Shown here: piece after piece, positions 15,980-23,997 of the stretch
How positions within the stretch are numbered: the stretch's first letter is position 1
How the letters are laid out: every line of letters begins with the position of its first letter
Assembly: GCA_030743005.1 (NCBI GenBank)
Contig: JASLTG010000017.1
Location: 1-64,000, forward strand
DNA from: Acidimicrobiales bacterium
Lineage (GTDB): Bacteria; Actinomycetota; Acidimicrobiia; Acidimicrobiales; Poriferisodalaceae
Direction: 5' to 3'
DNA length: 64,000 nucleotides
Notes under the pieces: model-generated
Databases searched by the model: none
What the model saw: the letters and a program-made list of their open reading frames with translations, nothing else
What the model was told of the DNA's origin: nothing
Made by a program: the position numbers and the translations under genes

Positions 15980-17092
15980 ATGAGTTTGCTTGATGCAGCC
16001 TCGGAACAGGACGCCCTAGAGCAATTACACGATCTTGGTTGCACCGATGGCCTTCCTGTAGTCATCCCTACTGCCGAACGAGTAGCTCGGATGGTTCTAG
16101 CAACCGGATATGAAGGCGATCTGGTGCTTGGCGTTATGGGACCTTTGCATGGCTCGGCAACCATTGAAAAGGTCTCCACAGCGGCAGTCATGGCTGGATG
16201 TCTTCCCGATCATGCTCCGGTGGTTGTTGCGGCGGTTCGGGCAGTTTGCCAACCAGAATTTGATCTCACCGAAATGCAGGCAACTACACATTGCACAGCG
16301 CCGCTGCTGATTGTGTGCGGACCAGCTCGTCACGTTTGCGGGGGCATCGCTTCGGGTTTTGGAGCGATGGGGCCGGGTCACCGCGCCAACGCCTCCATCG
16401 GACGCGCCTTACGGCTCGCCATGATCAACATCGGTGGCGCACGACCAGGGTCGTCAGATATGGCGCTTCACGGACATCCCGGAAAATTTACGTACTGTGT
16501 CGCCGAAGATGAAGAGAACAGTCCATTTCCGGGCTTACATACAACTTTTGGTTACCAACCGGAAGATAGCGCTGTGATAGTCACCGGGGCTGAGGCTCCT
16601 CACTCCACATTCTTCACTGGAGATAGGGATGACCCTGCTTCGGTAGAAGGCTTACTCGATGTAATCGCCTTGGTAATGGCCAATCCGGGCAGCAACAACG
16701 TTCATCTGAGAGATGGTGCTATCACCGTAATCATGAATCCTGACCACGCTGAAGTTATTAGGCGAGCCGGCCTAACTCGCCAGGACGTGCAGGCTGAACT
16801 TGCACGTCGGGCGACTATATCTGTCGGCACAATGCGGCGGATCAGCCCGAGTTTTTATTCTCAGGGGATGCGTTCCGGAGGCGAAGATAGCGACGACGTC
16901 GCTGACGATGAACTGATTCATGTGCTGAAGGACCCAAATCGAATTCTGTTGCTACAAGCAGGTGGCAGTGGTCTCTACACGATGGTTATGCCCTCGTGGT
17001 GTGCCGGTCCTCACCGAAACGCGATAGTGCACGCACAGATTGAACTTGATCAGGCTTGTGAAGTTCCTGGAATGAACGACTTGACGTCCTGA
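15980..17092 (+). CDS. Uncharacterised partner protein of the UGSC selenoprotein (370 aa)
   Basis: A 370-residue soluble protein that I associate with the UGSC family but to which no enzyme function can be given. It opens with [15 protein letters not shown], then has [64 protein letters not shown] and a late [11 protein letters not shown] segment. Several Cys residues (CTDG, AGC, VCQP, HC) could serve redox or thioester chemistry. It begins 22 nt after the selenoprotein stop in the same operon, which suggests the two act together. No signal peptide or membrane span is evident. Confidence 0.6.
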   Translation: MSLLDAASEQDALEQLHDLGCTDGLPVVIPTAERVARMVLATGYEGDLVLGVMGPLHGSATIEKVSTAAVMAGCLPDHAPVVVAAVRAVCQPEFDLTEMQATTHCTAPLLIVCGPARHVCGGIASGFGAMGPGHRANASIGRALRLAMINIGGARPGSSDMALHGHPGKFTYCVAEDEENSPFPGLHTTFGYQPEDSAVIVTGAEAPHSTFFTGDRDDPASVEGLLDVIALVMANPGSNNVHLRDGAITVIMNPDHAEVIRRAGLTRQDVQAELARRATISVGTMRRISPSFYSQGMRSGGEDSDDVADDELIHVLKDPNRILLLQAGGSGLYTMVMPSWCAGPHRNAIVHAQIELDQACEVPGMNDLTS

Positions 17093-17112
17093 GACACGGA
17101 GAGGATTCAGCC

Positions 17113-17586
17113 TTGAATGATGAACGCCCCCACGGGGGACTTTGGTTCGAAGAGTTAACTCCTGGACTAGTGATACGTCACCGTTTGCGTCGAACAGTTA
17201 CCGAGACCGACAACATAATGTTCACCACAATGACGATGAATCCAGCCGCGCTGCATCTCGACTTTGACTACGCGGAGAAAGAGACGCAATTCGGGCGACC
17301 GTTGGTTAACTCAATGTTCACAGCCGCTCTTATCGTGGGAATTTCTGTTCACGAAACAACCCACGGCACCACGGTCGCTAATTTGGGTTTCGAAGAGATG
17401 AATTTTCCGGCTCCTGTGTTCCACGGTGACACTCTTCGCGTCGAATCTGAGGTAATTAGTGCCCGTGAATCATCTAGCAAACCGGACCAAGGGATTGTTT
17501 TGTTCGAACACCGATCCCACAATCAGAATGACGTCTTGGTCGCCACGATGAGGCGAAACGCTCTGATGTGGAAACGGCCCACCTAA
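17113..17586 (+). CDS. MaoC-like (R)-hydratase family protein
   Basis: A 157-residue hot-dog-fold protein of the MaoC/mesaconyl-CoA hydratase type. It has [26 protein letters not shown], then [13 protein letters not shown] with the D/N-x4-H dyad that binds and protonates enoyl-CoA, and [17 protein letters not shown]. It probably hydrates an enoyl-CoA intermediate. The start is TTG at 17113, supported by GAGAGGATT 8-9 nt upstream; the nearby ATG is out of frame. It lies in the run of genes following the UGSC pair, with a 20-nt gap. Confidence 0.8.
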   Translation: MNDERPHGGLWFEELTPGLVIRHRLRRTVTETDNIMFTTMTMNPAALHLDFDYAEKETQFGRPLVNSMFTAALIVGISVHETTHGTTVANLGFEEMNFPAPVFHGDTLRVESEVISARESSSKPDQGIVLFEHRSHNQNDVLVATMRRNALMWKRPT

Positions 17587-17676
17587 AGAACGACTTCTAA
17601 GGAAAACACTCGGAGGGAATCGAGACCTTCGGCAGATACCGTCATCAGTCCATCTCCCCGTTTTGGAGTGTCAACC

Positions 17677-18642
17677 ATGACCTACACGGCCCCTACAGAC
17701 GCTTTCCGTTTTGACGAATACAGATCAGCGGTCGAAGGTAAACGCGTCTTCATCACAGGCGCGGGCAAAGATGGCGGCATCGGCCAAGCATTCGCGTTGT
17801 CGACCGGACTCAACGGCGCTGCATCTGTGGGCGTCCATTTTCATCGCAGTTACGAAGATGGATTCGATCTCGTCAACCAACTGCGAGCCGAAGGAGTGAA
17901 TGCCTTCCCAGTCCAAGCAGATGTAACAAACTTGCGTGACTTGTGGGCAAGCAGAAGCTACGTCATCGAACAAATGGGTGGCCTTCCACCGAACCTCGTG
18001 ATCTGCAACTCTGGACTGACTGAATCGGGTTATAGCTTCGGTCGGGCTCTCAAAGAAGAAGACGGTGAACCCGCCGCGGTGCGTCGTGCAAGGGTGCGAC
18101 AACACTTTCTCGACAACCTGGACGAGTCCCGCTTGGTTCTCGACACCAAAATCGATGGCTTCCTCGCATCAACACACCTCTGGGCAGGCGAGGCTGTTCA
18201 TCACAACGAACCAATCCAGTTGGTGTACGTGTCATCTCGCCAAGCAATTGATCCTGGGCCAGCGGTCCCGGGTTACGCGATCAGCAATTGGGCAGTCTTG
18301 CAGTTGCCTAAAGTATTAAAAGTAAACCTGGGTAGAAGCTCCGATCTGGTTCAAAGTTTCTCGTTGATGTTTCCATTTATTCGCACAGGAATGACTGATG
18401 AGTACGTCGACAATGAGCGAGTTTTCGGTCGGTGGCAACCCCGCATGCTGGAACCAAGTGAGATGGCACGGGCTTTCATGGCTCTGTTGGCGCGCCCAGG
18501 TGAAGAGACCGACAACGGCATGTTCGAATTGATGGTGGACCCGGCAGGTGATGATGACATCGAGGTGACCTGGCGCCAGGTCAAATTCAATCTCGCCGAA
18601 GAGCCGCTCTTATGGAGCGCTGAGAACCCTCTCAGGTTCTAG
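17677..18642 (+). CDS. SDR-fold protein with altered active site (YxxxN)
   Basis: A 321-residue Rossmann protein of the SDR superfamily. The cofactor motif GAGKDGGIGQAFA and a VQADVTN loop are present, followed by CNSGLT in place of NNAG and a SSRQAI serine. The catalytic tetrad is changed: the expected Y-x3-K is YAISN, with Asn where Lys should be. It may be an enoyl-reductase-like or ketoreductase-like domain with different chemistry, or a non-catalytic protein. The ATG at 17677 has GGAG about 10 nt upstream; a GTG three codons earlier is possible. It ends the plus-strand run begun at 14979. Confidence 0.75.
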   Translation: MTYTAPTDAFRFDEYRSAVEGKRVFITGAGKDGGIGQAFALSTGLNGAASVGVHFHRSYEDGFDLVNQLRAEGVNAFPVQADVTNLRDLWASRSYVIEQMGGLPPNLVICNSGLTESGYSFGRALKEEDGEPAAVRRARVRQHFLDNLDESRLVLDTKIDGFLASTHLWAGEAVHHNEPIQLVYVSSRQAIDPGPAVPGYAISNWAVLQLPKVLKVNLGRSSDLVQSFSLMFPFIRTGMTDEYVDNERVFGRWQPRMLEPSEMARAFMALLARPGEETDNGMFELMVDPAGDDDIEVTWRQVKFNLAEEPLLWSAENPLRF

Positions 18643-18660
18643 AAAGCTCGCTGCAGAAAA

Positions 18661-19497
18661 CTATGGAGTCCCAGCTCCCGGTATTTCTACCCGCACTCGC
18701 TCTATTCGTCCTTCGCGACGGTCAGCGGCTCCCCCTCTGCCCGACGTTGGAGCTGTAACCAAGTACAAGGTCTTTCGGTCCTCGCCTCCAAGCATGCACG
18801 CATAACAATTAAGTTCGAGGTCAAGATGGTCGGTAACTTCTCCTCCTTCAATCACTCTGAAAACCGAGTGGTTGGTTGGGTCACCAACCCAGATACCTCC
18901 CTCTGCATCGAGGCAAATTCCGTCCGGAACCCGCGAATCTAAATCCGCGAATAGTTGTCTCCCGGACAGGGAACCGTCCTCTTCGATATCGAATGAAAGC
19001 AGGCGAGAACCGTATGATTCTGCGATGATCAACCGGTCGCCTTCGGGGTTGATGACCGTACCGTTGGGAAAGTCGAGACCATCGGGGCCTTTGCGGACTT
19101 TGCCATCCACCCCGACGACAGCAAGTGTGGCTTGAGAAAATTTCTCTCCTTCTTCAAAACCAAAGTTCCCTACGTACGCTGTGCCATCAGTTGAAACGAC
19201 CATGTCGTTACAGGGTCCGCCAGCAATATCTGATAGGTCTGCATGGAGGGAGACATCACCTGAACTGTCCATCCGTTTGAGGCTTCTGTCCAGCATTGAG
19301 ACAAATAGCAAGTCGCCGTCGGGAAGCCAACCCAGTCCTGATGGTTGGGTCGGGACTTCTAGGACTAACTCTTCGTTACCACTTTCATCGACACGAAAAA
19401 TGCCGTGCCTGTAGAAGTCCGAAAACCACAGGTAGCCATCTCTCCAGCGCGGACCTTCCCCGAACGCTAATCCCGTCAACACAATCTCTGTTTCCAC
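18661..19497 (-). CDS. SMP-30/gluconolactonase/LRE family hydrolase
   Basis: A 278-residue six-bladed beta-propeller of the SMP-30 family. The metal-binding residues are recognisable: Glu in GEGPRW near the N-terminus, Asn in GPCNDMVV, Asn in DFPNGTV, and Asp in VPDGICLD. Family members hydrolyse sugar lactones or similar esters with one divalent metal ion. It faces the SDR gene tail-to-tail across 18 bp and is divergent from prmA. Substrate is not indicated, although lactones would be a natural product of Baeyer-Villiger or ALO-type oxidation encoded nearby. Confidence 0.85.
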   Translation of the reverse strand: METEIVLTGLAFGEGPRWRDGYLWFSDFYRHGIFRVDESGNEELVLEVPTQPSGLGWLPDGDLLFVSMLDRSLKRMDSSGDVSLHADLSDIAGGPCNDMVVSTDGTAYVGNFGFEEGEKFSQATLAVVGVDGKVRKGPDGLDFPNGTVINPEGDRLIIAESYGSRLLSFDIEEDGSLSGRQLFADLDSRVPDGICLDAEGGIWVGDPTNHSVFRVIEGGEVTDHLDLELNCYACMLGGEDRKTLYLVTAPTSGRGGAADRREGRIERVRVEIPGAGTP

Positions 19498-19564
19498 TTC
19501 AACTCCAAGGCTGAGTTATAGAAAAGTCGAATCATCAGCTAAACCGAAGCTAGCGTCCTAAAGC

Positions 19565-20398
19565 GTGGGAGAACTGAGCCACCAAGAAGCCTGCCTACGA
19601 ATGACGGTAACCCGCGACGAAGTAGACACTATTTCGGGGGAACTTTGGCGACTCGGAACGTTAGGCATCGAGGAAGTGGATGCTGGAACTACAGTCACTC
19701 TCCTAGCTGGCTTCAACTCAGCCATCTCGGCTGATGATGCAGCTAAACAACTTAAGAGGTTCGCTGTAGTCGAAGAATTCGGTTCGGGAGACTACTTAGA
19801 CGCTTGGCGAGATTTCGCCTCGATTTACCGTGCTGGGAACCGTCTTGTCGTTAAGCCCCCATGGGTGCGTTACGAGCCAAACGCAAGCGAACTGGTTCTG
19901 TGGATAGACCCAGGGCGTTCCTTCGGGTCAGGTAGCCACCCCTCTACGAGGCTTGCCTTGGCTCAACTTGAACAGCTTCTAGAGGGAAACGAATCCGTCT
20001 TGGACGTTGGCTGCGGCAGCGGTGTCCTCACCGTCGCGGCTGCCCGATTAGGGGCAACTCGGGTAGTGGGAATAGATATAGATCCTGCCGCTCCTCAGGT
20101 GACGCTTGATAACGCCAAAGCAAACGGTGTTGAAGAATTTGTTGAAGCATCGACAACCTCATTAACCGATCTCACCGATAAATACAGCGTGGTAGTTGCA
20201 AACATGTTGGCCTCAACTCTCATTGAATCTGCGACACCGTTGGTTGCGAGACTTCGCCCAGGGGGCAGACTAATAATTTCGGGCCTTTTGGAATCTCAGA
20301 TTGGAGCCGTAGTCAATGCTCTCCATCCATTGACCATGCTCACCACCCGAAGTGGTGATGCCGAGGAGGGCATCTGGGTTTGCCTAACTTTGGGCTGA
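19565..20398 (+). CDS. prmA: Ribosomal protein L11 methyltransferase
   Basis: A 277-residue class I SAM methyltransferase matching PrmA: an N-terminal ferredoxin-like domain with WRLGTLGIEEVD, a linker with PPWVRY, DPGRSFGSGSHPSTRLAL, the SAM motif VLDVGCGSGVLTVAAARLGA, acidic loop VVGIDIDP, and VVANMLAST replacing the usual NILA catalytic segment. It trimethylates L11 lysines and the N-terminus. The start is uncertain between GTG 19565 and ATG 19601; neither has a strong ribosome site. Its stop is 5 bp from the convergent P450 stop. Confidence 0.85.
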   Translation: MGELSHQEACLRMTVTRDEVDTISGELWRLGTLGIEEVDAGTTVTLLAGFNSAISADDAAKQLKRFAVVEEFGSGDYLDAWRDFASIYRAGNRLVVKPPWVRYEPNASELVLWIDPGRSFGSGSHPSTRLALAQLEQLLEGNESVLDVGCGSGVLTVAAARLGATRVVGIDIDPAAPQVTLDNAKANGVEEFVEASTTSLTDLTDKYSVVVANMLASTLIESATPLVARLRPGGRLIISGLLESQIGAVVNALHPLTMLTTRSGDAEEGIWVCLTLG

Positions 20399-20403
20399 GC
20401 CTC

Positions 20404-21693
20404 TTATCGTTTGACCACCATTTGGCGCTGGATCGGTCCGACGTGCAGATGACCGATGCGTTCCATGTCTCCTTCAAGTCTTAGTTCTGGCAACAACGGG
20501 ATTACAGACCGGAAGAATGAGCGCAACTCCCAGCGCGCCAGGTGGGTGCCGAGACAAAAGTGGGCTCCATGACCGAATGCGAGGTGGTCGTTTGGGCTCC
20601 TCTGAACATCAAATCGGTATGGCTCCTCAAATTGCCGCTCGTCTCTGTTGGCGGAAGCGTGCCAAATGCCAACATGGTCGCCGGCCTTGATCGTTTGACC
20701 GTTGATTTCAGTGTCTCGCGTGCACACACGGGCAAACTGGATCACGGGTGAGCTCCATCTAAGGATTTCTTCGACACCAGCGTCAACAACATCTGCCTCT
20801 TCTAGGTGATCGAACAAAAATTTGAGTTCTGCAGGATGTTCTAGAAGGGCAACCATTCCTCCTGTAGCCGCATTACGAGTTGTTTCATTACCGGCAAGAA
20901 TTAATACTCGTATGTATCCCAACAATTGCTGTGCTGTGAGAGGTTCGCTAGCAATTTCGGAACGCAACAAAATCGATATCAAATCTGGCCCACTGCAATC
21001 GGTTGAACGGCGTTGAGCGATTTGTTGAAAAATCCAATCTTCAAATTCGACGAACATCCGACGCCGCATCTCTTTTTTGGATTCTCCTTCCTTCGCGAAC
21101 CGCATAAGTGTCGGATCGTCAAATAAAACAGCCGTCCAGGCATGGACTCGTTCCCAATCCTCTGGCGAAGCTCCGATCATCTCGCAAATAGTTGCCAAGG
21201 GAAGCTTCACAGCTAAATCTTCAACCAGGTCCGCTGTTCCCTTCGCGTCGAGAGTTGCCGCGAATTGGTCGGCATACATCTGAGCATGAATGGTGAGAGA
21301 TTCTTCGCGCGACCGCATTGCCTTTGGAGTGAACTCAGGAGCGACTAAGCGCCGCATGTCCCAATGAACCGGGCGGTCGGTGTAAATGAAGTCAGGGGGT
21401 TCGTCAGGGTCCCAGCCGCGTTCAGTCATTCGTTCGCGATAACCATCCCAGAAACGCCGATCACGCTCAGCTAGATCTAGGCGAAGTCTGCCTTGACCGT
21501 TAGCGAAGGTCTCGTTGTCACCCGAAACCTGTTTCACGTCCGCGTATCGAGTAATCGACCAAAACGGTGTGATCCCTTCACGTTCATACCAATAAACGGG
21601 AGCTTCGTTTCGAAACAGATCCCATTCATCCCAGGGATACCCTTCGCTTCGATACCTCTCTAAGTCGTGGATAATTGCCTCATCAACGTGCAT
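20404..21693 (-). CDS. Cytochrome P450
   Basis: A 429-residue soluble bacterial P450. The I-helix oxygen-binding groove is LILAGNETTRN, the K-helix is EEILRWSSP (ExxR), and the heme loop is AFGHGAHFCLGTHLAR with the thiolate Cys near residue 380. The N-terminal part with LFRNEAPVYWYE and the length fit Class I P450s that take electrons from ferredoxin; no ferredoxin or reductase gene is adjacent. The chosen ATG (21691-21693) follows GGGGAGAAGTC; a longer frame to 21738 lacks support. Substrate unknown, but many relatives hydroxylate terpenes, alkanes or steroids. Confidence 0.92.
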   Translation of the reverse strand: MHVDEAIIHDLERYRSEGYPWDEWDLFRNEAPVYWYEREGITPFWSITRYADVKQVSGDNETFANGQGRLRLDLAERDRRFWDGYRERMTERGWDPDEPPDFIYTDRPVHWDMRRLVAPEFTPKAMRSREESLTIHAQMYADQFAATLDAKGTADLVEDLAVKLPLATICEMIGASPEDWERVHAWTAVLFDDPTLMRFAKEGESKKEMRRRMFVEFEDWIFQQIAQRRSTDCSGPDLISILLRSEIASEPLTAQQLLGYIRVLILAGNETTRNAATGGMVALLEHPAELKFLFDHLEEADVVDAGVEEILRWSSPVIQFARVCTRDTEINGQTIKAGDHVGIWHASANRDERQFEEPYRFDVQRSPNDHLAFGHGAHFCLGTHLARWELRSFFRSVIPLLPELRLEGDMERIGHLHVGPIQRQMVVKR

Positions 21694-21776
21694 GACTTCT
21701 CCCCGGTAGTTCCAATGTAATGAGAAACCAGACCCCAAGTCGGGTGGAACATCGTGAACAGAATTAAAATCCCAAG

Positions 21777-22763
21777 ATGCCTGATTCGCCCATTATTTGG
21801 TTCGACCGCCGTCCCGTTCCAGAGTTAGCTGAACTCGCTCCCCCAGAGGCAACTATCGAATGGCCTGAATCAGATGACCCCCTCGATGGGATCGATCGCG
21901 CAGACGGTGTGATAGCTGGTGCCTCAATTATTTACGATCGCGATGTCTTCTCTCTAGCTACAAAGCTGCGGGTGCTAGTTCGCGCGGGGATCGGATTCGA
22001 CAACATCGTCTTATCCGATGCAACCGCTGCTGGGGTCGCTGCTTGCAATACGCCTGACGGACCAACAATTTCCACAGCGGAGCATGCTTTAGCTTTGATC
22101 TTTTCGGTGACCAAGGGATTGAAACAAAGTGAAAATCGCCTCCAACGGCAAGAGGGCAACTACGGGCCAAATCACAATGCATTAGAGCTCGACGGAGCAC
22201 GGCTCACTCTCATTGGTCTAGGTCGAATTGGTTCACGGGTAGCAAAGGTTGCTACAGCGGCCGGAATTCACGTCACCGCATATGACCCTTTTGAGTCTGA
22301 CGAACGATTTGAAGCACTTGGGGTCACGCGTTCAACCGATCTTGGAGAAGCGGTCTCCGAAGCTCAAATCGTTTCCATCCATGCCCCACTTAGTCCACAG
22401 ACCCGCCACTTGGTAGATAGCAACTTGATTGGTGGAATGCGCGATGGAGTTTTCATCGTAAACACCGCTCGAGGTGGCCTGATAGACGACGACGCTCTTC
22501 TTGAAGCTTTAGACAGCGGAAAGGTTGGTGGCGCGGGCCTTGATGTAACTGAACCAGAGCCACTCCCCTCGGGACATGCTCTGTTGGAGCATGAAAGTGT
22601 TCTCGTAACGCCTCACGTCGCGTCCGCGACGACTGCGGGGAGAAACCGGATTTTCACCATGGCCCTAGATCAGGTTGTGGCCGCTCTCGCTGGCATCAAA
22701 CCCTCACATATCCTCAATCCTGAGGTTTGGCCGGGTAGAAACTCCAACAACAAGGACGCCTAA
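21777..22763 (+). CDS. D-isomer-specific 2-hydroxyacid dehydrogenase
   Basis: A 328-residue NAD-dependent dehydrogenase of the D-2-hydroxyacid family (phosphoglycerate dehydrogenase/CtBP-like). It contains CNTPDGPTISTAEHALALI, the Rossmann GLGRIGSRV, the substrate-binding Arg in NTARGGLID, catalytic Glu in VTEPEPLP and His in VTPHVASAT. There is no C-terminal ACT domain, so it is not a regulated SerA. It reduces or oxidises a 2-oxo/2-hydroxy acid. It diverges from the P450 and is followed, 40 bp on, by the ALO-type oxidase. Confidence 0.85.
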   Translation: MPDSPIIWFDRRPVPELAELAPPEATIEWPESDDPLDGIDRADGVIAGASIIYDRDVFSLATKLRVLVRAGIGFDNIVLSDATAAGVAACNTPDGPTISTAEHALALIFSVTKGLKQSENRLQRQEGNYGPNHNALELDGARLTLIGLGRIGSRVAKVATAAGIHVTAYDPFESDERFEALGVTRSTDLGEAVSEAQIVSIHAPLSPQTRHLVDSNLIGGMRDGVFIVNTARGGLIDDDALLEALDSGKVGGAGLDVTEPEPLPSGHALLEHESVLVTPHVASATTAGRNRIFTMALDQVVAALAGIKPSHILNPEVWPGRNSNNKDA

Positions 22764-22803
22764 CACATCTTGGCGTCGGATTTTCAGTTCTAAGCTCCTA
22801 TGC

Positions 22804-23997
22804 ATGACAGACCATGGCAACAAGCCGACTTGGACGAACTGGTCCGGGAAACTTTCAGCTGAGCCTCAAAGTATTGTTCAAGTGGGCACTGTTGACGCGA
22901 TCAGAAGTGAACTCTTGGCGGCACGTGAAGGCGGGTGGAGTGTTCGAACTGCAGGCACCGCACATTCCCACTACCCACTGCTCCCCACCGACGGGGTACT
23001 TCTTGATACCCGTCCTCTGACAGGACTCGTCTCCGTTGACGAACAGGCGATGACCGCGACGTTCCGCGCGGGCACCAAGATTCACGCCTGTGGCCGACCG
23101 CTACTTGACCACGGAATGGGGCTGCTGAACCAAGGCGACATTGACCAACAATCGATTGGGGGTGCCATAGCCACCGGCACTCACGGCACTGGAATCAACC
23201 TCGGAAGTTTTTCTAGCGCTGTAACTCAACTGACGCTCGTGCTAGTTGATGGTTCGGTAGTGACTTGTAGCGATGAATCGGAGCCCGATCTATTCGAAGC
23301 TGCTCGATTGTCGTTGGGAGCCATAGGAGTTGTTTTAGAGGCCACGATTCAAGTCCGAGAGGCGTACCGACTCGAAGAACATCAATGGCTCGAACCGCTC
23401 GACAGTGTCATGGAAAGAGTTGATGAGCTGACAGAAGCGACCCGACATTTCGAATACTTTTGGTGGCCGGGACAGGAGCGAGCCGTTTGTAAATCAATCG
23501 ATATCACCGAAGAACCCCCTCGGTATCCCCTGGGAGAAGAAGGCCAGCGACTGGGGTGGAGTTTCGAGGTGTTACCGAACCAACGGTTAAACCCCCACAC
23601 AGAGATGGAGTACTCGGTGCCATCTGAGAATGGTCCTTCGTGCCTCCAGGAAATTAAAGATTTGATAGGTGATCGGTATCCAGAGGTGGAATGGCCGATC
23701 GAATATCGAACCGTCGCAGCTGACGACGTTTGGCTCTCCCCGGCGAGGCAGCGACCAACAGTCACAATTTCTATTCATGAAGCTGTCGAAAATGATGAAA
23801 CTTCCTATTACCAGGACGCCGAAAAGATCTTCAGGTCATATGGGGGGCGCCCACATTGGGGAAAGGTCCATTACTTAACTGGTGACCAATTAGCAGCCGA
23901 TTATGACCGCTGGACTCAATGGTGGCGTGTTCGAGAAGACGTCGATCCAACTGGGGTTCTATTGAACGACCGCCTTAGCCAGTTACGTACGTTGTGA
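22804..23997 (+). CDS. FAD-linked sugar-lactone oxidase (ALO/gulonolactone-oxidase type)
   Basis: A 397-residue oxidase of the VAO/PCMH flavin family. The N-terminal FAD domain has VRTAGTAHSHYPL, where the His normally carries covalent FAD, and IGGAIATGTHGTG. The C-terminal ALO domain carries the HWGKVHYL segment, which matches the family pattern HWGK near the C-terminus. It would oxidise a sugar lactone or alditol and reduce O2 or a dye. The frame is open from 22675, but the ATG at 22804 gives the natural start. It overlaps the helicase gene by a GTGA. Confidence 0.85.
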   Translation: MTDHGNKPTWTNWSGKLSAEPQSIVQVGTVDAIRSELLAAREGGWSVRTAGTAHSHYPLLPTDGVLLDTRPLTGLVSVDEQAMTATFRAGTKIHACGRPLLDHGMGLLNQGDIDQQSIGGAIATGTHGTGINLGSFSSAVTQLTLVLVDGSVVTCSDESEPDLFEAARLSLGAIGVVLEATIQVREAYRLEEHQWLEPLDSVMERVDELTEATRHFEYFWWPGQERAVCKSIDITEEPPRYPLGEEGQRLGWSFEVLPNQRLNPHTEMEYSVPSENGPSCLQEIKDLIGDRYPEVEWPIEYRTVAADDVWLSPARQRPTVTISIHEAVENDETSYYQDAEKIFRSYGGRPHWGKVHYLTGDQLAADYDRWTQWWRVREDVDPTGVLLNDRLSQLRTL

